Shown: positions 1 to 6,373, counted from the stretch's first letter. The stretch: DNA of 8,914 nt from an uncultured Oscillospiraceae bacterium (GCA_900554775.1 USIK01000031.1:1-8914); one strand, 5' to 3'. The notes: a model not told the origin generated them from the sequence alone. Translations and numbers: made by a program.

Positions 1-2009
1 ACATTTTTACGGATTGCAAAGTTTCTGCCTTCAATTTTTCTTTGTGCAGATTCAATTGATTTCGTGAGCATTCTTGCTTCCATAGGAATATCTTCCTCGA
101 GATTAAGTTTTTCCATGATGTTTCTCATTCTGTCGCCACCGAAAAGCCTCATGAGGTCATCTTCCATAGAAAGGTAGAATCTGCTCTTTCCAGGGTCGCC
201 TTGACGGCCGGATCTTCCTCTGAGCTGGTTGTCAATTCTTCGAGTTTCGTGGCGTTCCGTGCCAATTACGTAAAGGCCTCCAAGGTCTTTAACTTCCTGA
301 GCGGCATCTTTGAGCTCTTCTTTGTATTTTCTGTAAAGATCTCTGTATTTTTCGCGAATTTCCAAAATCTTTTCATCGTCAGTTTCCGAGAATCCATCGG
401 CTTCAGCAAGCAAATCTTCTTGGTATCCAAGGCGTTTGAGTTCAGATTTTGCCATGTATTCCGGGTTTCCTCCGAGAACGATGTCTGTTCCGCGTCCTGC
501 CATGTTGGTTGCAATTGTAATTGCTCCTTTTTGGCCGGCCTGAGCGATTATTTCGGCTTCTCTTTCGTGGTATTTTGCGTTTAAAACCTGATGAGGAATG
601 CCTTTTTCTGCGAGCATTTTGCTGAGAATTTCAGATTTTTCAATCGAAACGGTTCCTACGAGGATAGGTTGGCCTTTTTTGTGCGTTTCGATTATGTCTT
701 CCACTATTGCTTTGAATTTTCCTCTCATGGTTGAATAAACAACGTCAGGAAGGTCAATTCTTATTACAGGCTTGTTCGTTGGGACTTCAACTATGTCGAG
801 CTTGTAAATTTCGCGGAATTCTTGCTCTTCTGTTGTTGCTGTTCCTGTCATTCCTGAAAGTTTTGTGTAAAGCCTGAAGTAGTTTTGGAAGGTAATCGAA
901 GCCAAGGTTTTTGATTCTTTTTCAATTTTGACGCCTTCTTTTGCTTCAATTGCTTGATGCAGGCCGTCGTTATATCTTCTGCCGTACATTATTCTTCCGG
1001 TGAATTCGTCAACGATTAAAACTTCGCCATCTCTCACCACATAGTCAATGTCTCTTCTCATTACGCCGTTTGCTTTAAGCGCCTGATTTATGTGGTGTTG
1101 AAGCGTCAAATGCTCAGGGTCTGTGAGGTTTTCAATGTTGAAATATTTTTCTGCTTTTTCCACGCCTTGTTGAGTAAGCGTTGCGGTTTTTGCTTTTTCA
1201 TCAACAACGAAATCATGGTCTTTGAAGAGTTCTTCGTTGTCTTCTTTTGTGTCAACTTCAGCAACTTTAAGCATGCTGAGAGTTTTAACAAATTCGTCGG
1301 CTATTGTGTAAAGTTCGGTTGATTTATCTCCTTCGCCAGAAATTATGAGAGGTGTTCTTGCTTCGTCGATTAAAATTGAGTCAACTTCGTCAACGATTGC
1401 AAAATTATGACCTCTTTGAACTTTCATTCTGATGTCGGTAACCATGTTATCACGCAGGTAGTCAAAGCCAAACTCGTTGTTTGTTCCGTAAGTGATATCT
1501 GCTTTGTAAGCGGCAACTTTATTGCGGTGGTTCATTCCTGAAAGAATTAGCCCAACGCTAAGGCCGAGGAACTTATAAACTTTTCCCATTTGCTCGGAGT
1601 CGCGCCTTGCGAGGTAGTCGTTAACTGTTACGATGTGCACGCCTTTGCCGGCAAGAGCATTGAGGTAAGCAGGCAAGGTTTCAACCAAAGTTTTTCCTTC
1701 ACCTGTTGCCATTTGGCTGATTCTTCCTTGGTGAAGAACTATTCCGCCGATAACCTGAACAGGGAAGTGTTTCATCCCCAAAACCCTGCTTGCAGCTTCC
1801 CTGCAAACTGCGAAGGCATCTGGCAAAATGTCATCCAAAGTTTCGCCTGCTTCGAGGCGTGATTTTAATATGTCGGTTTGTGCTGAAAGTTTTTCATCTG
1901 ACATGTTTTCATATTTTTTTTCAAGGTCTAAAACTGCGTTGCAAATTGGTCTGATACGTTTTAATTCTCTTTTGCTGTAATTTCCAAACATAAGTTTTAA
2001 AAAACTCAT
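1..2009 (-). CDS. secA: SecA preprotein translocase ATPase (3' end cut by window edge)
   Basis: This is the motor ATPase that pushes unfolded preproteins through SecYEG at the membrane. The frame is open without a stop from the ATG at 2007-2009 to the window edge, giving 669 residues that begin MSFLKLMFGNYSKREL. Visible parts: Walker A GEGKT at about 103-107, DEAD-type Walker B DEVD at about 207-210, the preprotein cross-linking domain after it, DEFTGR at about 334-339, MAGRGTD from about 503, and the arginine-finger motif QLRGRSGRQGD at about 595-605. The last visible residues (AQRKIEGRNFAIRKN) belong to the long scaffold helix. Family members are usually about 830-910 residues, so the rest of the helical domains and any C-terminal zinc motif lie outside the window. 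A good ribosome site (AGGGGTG on the minus strand, 2016-2022) sets the start. Canonical SecA is more likely than an accessory SecA2, but the diagnostic C-terminus is not visible. Confidence 0.97.
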   Translation of the reverse strand, partial: MSFLKLMFGNYSKRELKRIRPICNAVLDLEKKYENMSDEKLSAQTDILKSRLEAGETLDDILPDAFAVCREAASRVLGMKHFPVQVIGGIVLHQGRISQMATGEGKTLVETLPAYLNALAGKGVHIVTVNDYLARRDSEQMGKVYKFLGLSVGLILSGMNHRNKVAAYKADITYGTNNEFGFDYLRDNMVTDIRMKVQRGHNFAIVDEVDSILIDEARTPLIISGEGDKSTELYTIADEFVKTLSMLKVAEVDTKEDNEELFKDHDFVVDEKAKTATLTQQGVEKAEKYFNIENLTDPEHLTLQHHINQALKANGVMRRDIDYVVRDGEVLIVDEFTGRIMYGRRYNDGLHQAIEAKEGVKIEKESKTLASITFQNYFRLYTKLSGMTGTATTEEQEFREIYKLDIVEVPTNKPVIRIDLPDVVYSTMRGKFKAIVEDIIETHKKGQPILVGTVSIEKSEILSKMLAEKGIPHQVLNAKYHEREAEIIAQAGQKGAITIATNMAGRGTDIVLGGNPEYMAKSELKRLGYQEDLLAEADGFSETDDEKILEIREKYRDLYRKYKEELKDAAQEVKDLGGLYVIGTERHETRRIDNQLRGRSGRQGDPGKSRFYLSMEDDLMRLFGGDRMRNIMEKLNLEEDIPMEARMLTKSIESAQRKIEGRNFAIRKN

Positions 2010-2074
2010 TAAATGCACCCCTATTCGATTAACTGTGTTTGCTAAAGCTTATTTAAAAAAACCTATATATCTTA

Positions 2075-2103
2075 ATTTTACAGGTTTTAGTCATGCTTTT
2101 CAA
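2075..2103 (-). promoter_or_regulatory. Putative sigma-A promoter of secA
   Basis: Read on the minus strand there is TTGAAA (2098-2103), a 17-base spacer and TAAAAT (2075-2080). Each hexamer is one mismatch from consensus. Transcription would start near 2068, about 60 bases before the secA ATG. The -35 overlaps the edge of the palindrome at 2102-2116. Confidence 0.5.
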
Positions 2104-2116
2104 TGATATTATCATT
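2102..2116. promoter_or_regulatory. Perfect 7-1-7 palindrome at the secA promoter (possible operator)
   Basis: AATGATA, a single central T, then TATCATT form a perfect inverted repeat. It touches the -35 of the putative secA promoter and lies about 90 bases upstream of the acetyltransferase promoter. The 7-1-7 layout and the TGATA/TATCA halves resemble Fur/PerR-family boxes in geometry, but the sequence does not match the Bacillus Fur half-site TGATAAT exactly. It is too A/T-rich to be a good terminator. The regulator, if any, is unknown. Confidence 0.35.
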
Positions 2117-2203
2117 CCATGCTGATTTTAACATATTTTGAAATGGAATTCATTATTTTTTGAAAAAATTATAAAAATTAATATATATTTTACAATATTG
2201 TCA

Positions 2204-2231
2204 TTGAATTTTGCTTCTAAAGTGATATAAA
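2204..2231 (+). promoter_or_regulatory. Putative promoter of the GNAT acetyltransferase gene
   Basis: TTGAAT (2204-2209), a 16-base spacer and TATAAA (2226-2231), with an extended -10 TG at 2223-2224. The predicted start of transcription is near 2238, leaving a leader of only about 20 bases. This also argues against the upstream in-frame ATG at 2239 as the translation start. Confidence 0.5.
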
Positions 2232-2243
2232 AACATTTATGAC

Positions 2244-2250
2244 AGGAGGT
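2244..2250 (+). promoter_or_regulatory. Ribosome binding site that decides the GNAT start
   Basis: AGGAGGT is a full match to the anti-Shine-Dalgarno complement and sits 6 bases before the ATG at 2257. The alternative ATG at 2239 precedes this site and would translate through it, so the start at 2257 is chosen. Confidence 0.8.
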
Positions 2251-2256
2251 AAAATT

Positions 2257-2760
2257 ATGAATAAAAATTTTGATAAAATTTTTAGCCTTATGCAGGCTTC
2301 TTTCCCAGAAGAAGAATTCCGAGATTATGAAGGCCAGAAAAAGCTTCTTGATAACCCAAAATATAGGGTTATTGCTAGGTTTTCTGGCGATGATGAGCTT
2401 ATCGGTTTTATTTCTTTTTGGTCCCTTGATGGGTTCAATTTCATAGAGCATTTTGCGGTTAACCCTTCGCAAAGAGGGCAGGGGACAGGCAGCAAAATGC
2501 TCAAAGAATTCATAAAAGATTCCAGCAAACCTATTGTTTTGGAAGTTGAGATTCCTAAAAACGAAATGGCCGAAAGAAGAATCGGATTTTATGAAAGAAA
2601 CGGCTTTTTGCTAAACACTTTTGATTATTACCAAAAGCCGCTAAGGCCCCAGTTCTCGGAAGTGAAGCTTTATTTGATGAGCTACCCGAAAAAGCTTTCA
2701 AACAAAGAATTCGAGCAAGCTAAAAATGAAATTTACAATAATGTTTACAAATCGGTTTAA
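2257..2760 (+). CDS. GNAT-family N-acetyltransferase (substrate unknown)
   Basis: A 167-residue, probably cytoplasmic protein of the Gcn5-related acetyltransferase fold, which moves an acetyl group from acetyl-CoA to an amine. The acetyl-CoA pyrophosphate-binding motif A is clear: a beta strand EHFAVNP (about 64-70), then SQRGQGTGSKML (71-82) with the R-G-x-G-x-G core. A beta strand IVLEVE (93-98) and the helix AERRIGFYERNGF (105-117), which has the family's 'FYERNGF' signature, follow. The C-terminal 30 residues are charged and helical. Length is normal for a single-domain member. The acceptor (ribosomal protein, antibiotic, polyamine or other) cannot be told from sequence. The gene has its own promoter and stands divergent from secA. 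Its stop overlaps that of gpsA by four bases, and no intrinsic terminator is seen at the junction. The start at 2257 is set by the AGGAGGT site. Confidence 0.88.
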   Translation: MNKNFDKIFSLMQASFPEEEFRDYEGQKKLLDNPKYRVIARFSGDDELIGFISFWSLDGFNFIEHFAVNPSQRGQGTGSKMLKEFIKDSSKPIVLEVEIPKNEMAERRIGFYERNGFLLNTFDYYQKPLRPQFSEVKLYLMSYPKKLSNKEFEQAKNEIYNNVYKSV

Positions 2761-3722
2761 AATTCGGCTTTGAGGCTTCTCAAAAAGAGCCCTGAAATTG
2801 AATCTTTTGGCGAAACAAGGCCTAAAACTGTTTTGTGAACAGCGTTTGAAATTGGCAGTTCAACACCTGTTTGACTGCTCAAAAGCTGAAGGGCGTGCGA
2901 GGTTGCGACTCCTTCGGCTAATTTTGTGTAATTTTTAGATTTAACAAGCATCTCGCCAAATTTCCTGTTGTTGCTGTGGGGCGAGAACAAAGTGGCTTCA
3001 TAGTCGCCCAAATGCGCAAGGCCATAGGCCGAAAGCTCATTGCCGCCGAGCGCTTTTATGAGCCTTGAGATTTCTCTTGTTCCTCGCGACATAAGCGCTC
3101 CTTTAAGGCTCGTAAATCCCATCCCATCAAGGATCCCCGCCGCAATTCCCATAACATTTTTTGCCGCAGCCCCAATTTCGCTTCCGATTAAATCTTTGCC
3201 ATAATAAAACCTTATGAGCTCGCTTGAAAAGCTCTCGATTAAAAATTTTTTTGTATTTTCATTTTCAGAATCTATCACCATGCAATTCGGGATTCCTTTG
3301 GTGAAATCTTGAACATGCCCGGGCCCCACCCAAACGGCAACGTTTGAATTTTCGCCCAAAACTTCCTTCAAAACAACCGAAAGCCTCTTGCCGGTTTTTT
3401 CTTCAAGGCCTTTCATGCAGAGAACGAAAATTCGGTTTTGAATATCGCTTAGAATTGGTTTAATTTCGCTTATAAAGTTCCTGAGTTGCTGAGCGCTTAT
3501 GGAAATTACCATTATTTTCGAAAATTCAAGAGCTTCTTTTATATTTGAAGTGATTTTAATTTTTTCGCTTAGCTCTAAATAGTTATTTTTTCTCAAATTT
3601 TTAAGATTTTTAAGATTTTCTGAGCTTTCTCTGCCCCAAATTATGACGTCGTGGCCGGATTTGTTAAGGTACCATGCAATAAAACTGCCCCATCTGCCGC
3701 AGCCAAGCACAGATATTTTCAT
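2757..3722 (-). CDS. gpsA: NAD(P)-dependent glycerol-3-phosphate dehydrogenase
   Basis: This enzyme reduces dihydroxyacetone phosphate to sn-glycerol 3-phosphate, the backbone of membrane phospholipids, in the cytoplasm. The 321-residue length is typical. The N-terminal Rossmann nucleotide-binding loop is GCGRWG (7-12). CMKGLE (102-107), VGPGHVQDFTKGIP (132-145) and the helix EIGAAAKNVMGIAAGILDGMG (182-202) are family signatures, with K188 at the expected catalytic lysine. The segment SRGTREISRL (212-221), GLAHLGDYEAT (234-244), NNRKFG (251-256) and EGV (270-272) complete the C-terminal domain. The motif usually written GDLxxTCxSxxSRN is divergent here (GDYEATLFSPHSNNR), and the N-terminal loop GCGRWG differs from the common GAGxWG, so this is an atypical branch. 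A ribosome site (AGAGGA) precedes the ATG. The gene is probably monocistronic, converges on the acetyltransferase gene and is divergent from ftsZ. Confidence 0.88.
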   Translation of the reverse strand: MKISVLGCGRWGSFIAWYLNKSGHDVIIWGRESSENLKNLKNLRKNNYLELSEKIKITSNIKEALEFSKIMVISISAQQLRNFISEIKPILSDIQNRIFVLCMKGLEEKTGKRLSVVLKEVLGENSNVAVWVGPGHVQDFTKGIPNCMVIDSENENTKKFLIESFSSELIRFYYGKDLIGSEIGAAAKNVMGIAAGILDGMGFTSLKGALMSRGTREISRLIKALGGNELSAYGLAHLGDYEATLFSPHSNNRKFGEMLVKSKNYTKLAEGVATSHALQLLSSQTGVELPISNAVHKTVLGLVSPKDSISGLFLRSLKAEF

Positions 3723-3805
3723 TGAAATTCCTCTTTTCCTTTACTTATTATATTTAGCATTAAATGGAAGAAAAATACTTGAATAAGCTATTTAAATTCC
3801 CAGAT

Positions 3806-3834
3806 ATTATATAAAATTTATGTGTAATCGTCAA
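3806..3834 (-). promoter_or_regulatory. Putative sigma-A promoter of gpsA
   Basis: Minus strand: TTGACG (3829-3834), exactly 17 bases, then a perfect TATAAT (3806-3811). Transcription would begin near 3799, giving a leader of about 75 bases. It lies in the 347-base A/T-rich spacer 3723-4069 between gpsA and ftsZ. I see no gene there, only this promoter and the divergent ftsZ promoter. Confidence 0.65.
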
Positions 3835-3952
3835 TAAATGTAAGCAGTGTAAATCCAAAATATTATAAGTATTAAAAATCTATAATTTTTTTGTATTTTT
3901 TGACATTAAATTGTAAAATGCAATGATAAATCTTAAAAAACGCATCATATTA

Positions 3953-3981
3953 TTGAAAAAAATAACTCCATGTGATATCAT
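3953..3981 (+). promoter_or_regulatory. Putative sigma-A promoter of ftsZ
   Basis: TTGAAA (3953-3958), a 17-base spacer, and TATCAT (3976-3981) preceded by an extended -10 TG (3973-3974). The predicted transcript starts near 3988, about 80 bases before the ftsZ ATG. A TTGACA at 3900-3905 is also present but lacks a good -10 at the right distance. Confidence 0.55.
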
Positions 3982-4069
3982 CTAACAGTATCAATATAGT
4001 CGCAATTAGTGATTGGAAATTCATTCATCACGCATAAAAAATACATAGGTTAGGTGGAGGAAATTATTA

Positions 4070-5209
4070 ATGGAAATAGAGTTAGATAACAACGGTATGG
4101 AAGAAGAAATTGTAAGAATTAAAGTAATCGGTGTTGGAGGCGGCGGCGGAAATGCTGTTAACCGCATGATTGATTCGGGCGTTAAATGTGTTGATTTCAT
4201 CTGTGTTAATACTGATAGACAAGCCCTTTTACGCTCAAAAGCTAACCACAAAATTCAAATTGGCGAAAAAATAACCAGGGGAAAGGGCGCAGGCTCTAAA
4301 CCTGAAATCGGCCAGCGCGCAGCTGAAGAAAGCCGCGATGAAATTATTTCGGCTCTTAAAGGCGCAGATATGGTATTCATTACTGCTGGAATGGGCGGCG
4401 GAACAGGAACCGGCGCTGCTCCTGTAGTTGCTCAAATCGCAAGAGAAATGGGCATTCTTACAATTGGAATCGTTACAAAACCTTTCTCATTTGAAGGTCA
4501 AAAGAGAATGACTCAAGCTGAAAGCGGAATTTCTCAATTGAGAGAACAAGTTGACTCACTTGTTGTTATTCCTAATGAACGCCTTAAACTTGCAAGCCAG
4601 CAAAGAATCACACTTATGAACGCATTTATCGTTGCTGACGACGTTTTAAGGCAAGGTGTTCAGAGTATTTCTGACCTTATCGTTTTGCCAGGTCTTGTAA
4701 ACCTTGACTTTGCAGACGTCACCGCAACCATGAAAGATGCAGGATATGCTCACATGGGAGTTGGCCGTGCAAGCGGAAAAGACAAAGCTGAAATCGCAGC
4801 AAATATGGCTATTTCAAGCCCACTTTTAGAAACTGCAATCAATGGTGCAAGAGGAGTTATCATCAACGTTACAGCTTCACCTGACATTGGCCTTGACGAA
4901 ATCGAAACAGCTTCTTCACTCATCGCTCAGCAAGCTGACGAGAACGCAAACATCATCTGGGGTGCTGCATTTGATGAAACCATGGATGACGAAATCAGCG
5001 TAACAGTAATTGCTACAGGCTTCGAAACAAGAGGTTCATATTTCCCAGTTTCTTCTCAGTCGAAGACTTCTGCGCATGTAATCGAAAGGGAAAGACCAGT
5101 TTCAAATCCGGTAAATAATAGCTATACTTCACGCCCTGCTCAACCTGAGGCGAAGGAAGAAAACGACAGTTTCTATGATATAATGTCTCTTTTTAAAGAA
5201 AAGAAATAA
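4070..5209 (+). CDS. ftsZ: Cell division GTPase FtsZ
   Basis: The tubulin homologue that polymerises into the Z ring at midcell and directs septal wall synthesis. The protein has 379 residues. The nucleotide-binding start is VIGVGGGGGNAVNRM (19-33), the tubulin signature GGGTGTG is at 109-115, and NTDRQAL is at 47-53. The T7 synergy loop NLDFADV (211-217) supplies the catalytic Asp to the neighbouring subunit. The GTPase core ends near 318 (VTVIATGF). A variable linker of about 45 residues follows, then a C-terminal peptide, FYDIMSLFKEKK, in the position where FtsA, SepF or ZapA-type partners bind. The site GGTGGAGG (4053-4060) lies 9 bases before the ATG. The gene has its own promoter and its own terminator and is not in a division-and-cell-wall (dcw) cluster in this window: its neighbours are gpsA and a peptide array. 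Confidence 0.98.
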   Translation: MEIELDNNGMEEEIVRIKVIGVGGGGGNAVNRMIDSGVKCVDFICVNTDRQALLRSKANHKIQIGEKITRGKGAGSKPEIGQRAAEESRDEIISALKGADMVFITAGMGGGTGTGAAPVVAQIAREMGILTIGIVTKPFSFEGQKRMTQAESGISQLREQVDSLVVIPNERLKLASQQRITLMNAFIVADDVLRQGVQSISDLIVLPGLVNLDFADVTATMKDAGYAHMGVGRASGKDKAEIAANMAISSPLLETAINGARGVIINVTASPDIGLDEIETASSLIAQQADENANIIWGAAFDETMDDEISVTVIATGFETRGSYFPVSSQSKTSAHVIERERPVSNPVNNSYTSRPAQPEAKEENDSFYDIMSLFKEKK

Positions 5210-5216
5210 TAAATTC

Positions 5217-5248
5217 CCACCGGTTAATCATGCCGGTGGATTTTATTT
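5217..5248 (+). terminator. Intrinsic terminator of ftsZ
   Basis: CCACCGG (5217-5223) pairs with CCGGTGG (5233-5239) around a 9-base loop and is followed by ATTTTATTT. It lies 7 bases after the ftsZ stop. Its stem core and tail (CGGTGGATTTTATT) recur in the terminator of the 90-residue peptide at 6752-6780, in opposite orientation. Confidence 0.85.
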
Positions 5249-5256
5249 GATATTTC

Positions 5257-5298
5257 AAAAAAAATAACAGCTCCTTTCGGAGCTGCTTTTGTGTTTTT
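5257..5298. terminator. Bidirectional intrinsic terminator between ftsZ and the peptide array
   Basis: CAGCTCC (5268-5274) and GGAGCTG (5279-5285) form a 7-bp stem with a TTTC loop. Plus-strand transcripts run into CTTTTGTGTTTTT. Minus-strand transcripts run into a T run complementary to the A run at 5257-5264. It can therefore end the minus-strand peptide operon, 20 bases past its last stop, and back up the ftsZ terminator. Confidence 0.85.
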
Positions 5299-5304
5299 AA
5301 ACTA

Positions 5305-5526
5305 TTAATAGTAATAATGATGTGTGGTGTAAGTTGTTTGTGTAGTTGTTACTACTGGGCGTGGGCGTCTTATTATAGTTTCAATTCTGAAATCACCATC
5401 GCATACAGTTAAAATAGCTGCTCCACACACGAGTAAGAGTACACCTGCTGCAGTTGCGGCTGCTTTGGCATCTCCTTGTGCGCCACCGCAAACGTTTTGT
5501 AAATCATTTTCATTTATTAATTCCAT
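5305..5526 (-). CDS. Double-glycine leader peptide with Tyr/Thr-rich tail (last gene of array)
   Basis: A 73-residue peptide. Residues 1-15, MELINENDLQNVCGG, match the double-glycine leader type cut after Gly-Gly by the C39 peptidase domain of bacteriocin and peptide ABC exporters. The predicted 58-residue mature part starts AQGDAK. A strongly hydrophobic Ala/Leu/Val segment (about 22-42) carries Cys34 and Cys42. A basic stretch with RRPRP (53-57) follows, and then an unusual tail of Thr, Tyr and His ending HHYYY (58-73). I do not recognise the mature part. The tail resembles that of the peptide at 6430-6663, while the leader DNA is nearly identical to that of the peptide at 5893-6117. The site GGAGGC (5535-5540) is 8 bases before the ATG. 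The gene follows its upstream neighbour by 19 bases and is followed by a terminator. A secreted antimicrobial, signalling or surface peptide is possible; no function is assigned. Confidence 0.85.
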   Translation of the reverse strand: MELINENDLQNVCGGAQGDAKAAATAAGVLLLVCGAAILTVCDGDFRIETIIRRPRPVVTTTQTTYTTHHYYY

Positions 5527-5665
5527 TATTTAAAGCCTCCGTTTTTTAGTCGTTTATAGTTATAACGTGTGCAACTTCGTAAATTTGTCTATCGTCAATT
5601 TTAGGATATTTTTCTAGTTCACGATTGACTTTTTTAATGTCATTTACCAAGAGCACAGAGCTTGC
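5481..5665. repeat. Repeat A, copy 1 (peptide gene junction)
   Basis: This stretch aligns without gaps to 6072-6256, 591 bases away. It covers the leader start of the 5526 gene, its ribosome site, the 19-base intergenic gap, and the 3' third of the upstream gene (tail with KYPKIDD). The match is strongest around the leader (CATTTATTAATTCCATTATT identical) and continues as diverged coding similarity. It is best explained as an old tandem duplication of a two-gene segment. Confidence 0.75.
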
Positions 5666-5773
5666 TACAAATATACCGCACATAACGCAAGCAAAACTCG
5701 CAAGTGCTATAGTATCTCGAACGCTTTTACCACCAGAAATATTTTCTAAATTGTTTTCATTAACTAACGTCAT
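5546..5773 (-). CDS. Double-glycine leader peptide, KYPKIDD-tail type (mosaic copy)
   Basis: A 75-residue peptide. The leader MTLVNENNLENISGG (1-15) is followed by a 60-residue mature part with a hydrophobic segment at about 21-43 (Cys29, Cys32). A charged hydrophilic tail contains NDIKK, ELEKYPKIDD (52-61), IYEV and HVITI (69-73). Residues 37-73 match 40-76 of the 6137-6373 peptide at 23 of 37 positions by hand count, so the two are paralogs. In contrast, the leader start, the ribosome site region and the promoter match those of the first array gene (6430-6663). The gene is thus a mosaic of both. AGGGGG (5784-5789) is 10 bases before the ATG. A promoter lies directly upstream, and the next gene begins 19 bases downstream. 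The function is unknown; export by a C39-type ABC transporter is inferred from the leader only. Confidence 0.85.
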   Translation of the reverse strand: MTLVNENNLENISGGKSVRDTIALASFACVMCGIFVASSVLLVNDIKKVNRELEKYPKIDDRQIYEVAHVITIND

Positions 5774-5852
5774 GGCTCAAATTCCCCCTGCTTTATTCAT
5801 TTCTTGTATTTATTATAACCTATTTTTCTTGTTTTACCAACATATTTTTAAT
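5731..5852. repeat. Repeat B, copy 1 (promoter and leader of the mosaic peptide gene)
   Basis: This stretch aligns without gaps to 6621-6742, 890 bases away. It covers the leader codons, start codon, ribosome site region and whole promoter. In the promoter part (5791-5852 against 6681-6742) 53 of 62 bases agree by hand count, including ATCTTGTATT/TTCTTGTATT and TATTATAAC. It marks a duplicated regulatory and leader module. Confidence 0.8.
5812..5840 (-). promoter_or_regulatory. Internal promoter of the peptide array (second transcription unit)
   Basis: Minus strand: TTGGTA (5835-5840), a 17-base spacer and a perfect TATAAT (5812-5817). Transcription would start near 5805, about 30 bases before the ATG at 5773. 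It is a slightly degraded copy of the consensus promoter at 6702-6730. The 119-base gap 5774-5892 contains no clear terminator, so read-through from the first unit is also possible. Confidence 0.7.
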
Positions 5853-5892
5853 ATTTTTTACAAAAACTTACATTTAATTTTCAAAATTATTT

Positions 5893-6117
5893 TTAGCAAA
5901 AATGTGTTTCTTTAACAACGTAAACTACATGGTCGGCAGTTATTTGAGGGTGTTTTCTTTTTTCAAGTTCTTTCATCAAGCCCGCATCCCATGATAACAA
6001 TGTAAATGTTCCTATCAAACTTGCAGCTATGCAAGCCATAGAAATACCTTCCACCACTTTTGCTATTTTACCGCCACCGCAAACATTTTCTAAATTGCTT
6101 TCATTTATTAATTCCAT
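5893..6117 (-). CDS. Double-glycine leader peptide (third array gene)
   Basis: A 74-residue peptide. The leader MELINESNLENVCGG (1-15) differs from that of the 5305-5526 peptide at only three residues, and the DNA around the start is nearly identical. The mature 59 residues begin with a further Gly (CGGG) and GKIAK. The hydrophobic segment spans about 21-43 (Cys29, ending LLSWD). The tail KELEKRKHPQITADHVVYVVKE (49-70) is weakly like the ELEKYPKIDD...IY.V tail of the paralogs at 5546 and 6137. It ends in HFC, so the free C-terminal residue is Cys74. The site GGAGGT (6126-6131) is 8 bases before the ATG. It follows the upstream gene by 19 bases and so is probably co-transcribed with it. I do not recognise a family for the mature part. 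Confidence 0.85.
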   Translation of the reverse strand: MELINESNLENVCGGGKIAKVVEGISMACIAASLIGTFTLLSWDAGLMKELEKRKHPQITADHVVYVVKETHFC

Positions 6118-6256
6118 TATTCATAACCTCCAATTTTTAACCGTATATAGTTGTGACGTGCTCAACATTGTAAATTCTTTCATCGTCAATTTTAGGATAT
6201 TTTTTTAATTCATTACAATTTTTTTGAATGTCTTTTATTAGAAATACCGAGCTTAC
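6072..6256. repeat. Repeat A, copy 2 (peptide gene junction)
   Basis: This is the partner of 5481-5665 at a constant offset of 591 bases. It covers the leader and start of the 6117 gene, the 19-base gap and the tail of the 6137-6373 gene. Both copies keep the same spacing between the stop of one gene and the start of the next. Confidence 0.75.
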
Positions 6257-6373
6257 TGCGCATACGCTGCATACAATCCAGGCCAAGCCTGCAGTTACTA
6301 TCGCATCTCTGGTCTTTCTAATGTTGTGACCGCCACAAACATTTTCAAGGCTAATTTCATCAATCAATTTCAT
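6137..6373 (-). CDS. Double-glycine leader peptide, KYPKIDD-tail type (second array gene)
   Basis: A 78-residue peptide. The leader MKLIDEISLENVCGG (1-15) is followed by a 63-residue mature part starting HNIRK. The hydrophobic segment is at about 24-46, with Cys35 and Cys38 and one Trp (W32). The tail is charged: KDIQK, Cys53, ELKKYPKIDD (55-64), IYNV and HVTTI (72-76). It is the closest paralog of the 5546-5773 peptide. The site AAGGAG (6383-6388) is 9 bases before the ATG. A 56-base gap without an obvious terminator or promoter separates it from the first array gene, so it probably shares that gene's promoter. The function is unknown. A membrane-active or surface-held secreted peptide would fit the hydrophobic-then-charged build. 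Confidence 0.85.
   Translation of the reverse strand: MKLIDEISLENVCGGHNIRKTRDAIVTAGLAWIVCSVCAVSSVFLIKDIQKNCNELKKYPKIDDERIYNVEHVTTIYG

Noticed and set aside
201..1862. Plus-strand open frames at 201-584, 1092-1322 and 1590-1862 and minus-strand frames at 266-514 and 1106-1291
   Set aside because: All lie inside secA in other frames, and their translations are low-complexity Phe/Ser/Lys-rich without ribosome sites. The secA frame itself is conserved throughout.
2239..2256. Earlier ATG for the acetyltransferase (six extra residues)
   Set aside because: It precedes the AGGAGGT site and coincides with the predicted transcript start, so the ATG at 2257 fits better.
3900..3930. TTGACA at 3900-3905 as the ftsZ promoter
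   Set aside because: The best -10 (GATAAA) is 19 bases away and poor; the TTGAAA-17-TATCAT pair with extended -10 at 3953-3981 is better and nearer.
4021..4435. Minus-strand open frames at 4021-4251 and 4235-4435
   Set aside because: They are shadows of the ftsZ coding frame and its leader; the Pro run is the complement of the Gly-rich FtsZ nucleotide loop.
5625..5915. Plus-strand open frames at 5625-5915, 6476-6670 and 6845-7081 opposite the peptide genes
   Set aside because: They are antisense to genes with leaders, ribosome sites and promoters, show no ribosome sites of their own and have no conserved pattern among the duplicated copies.
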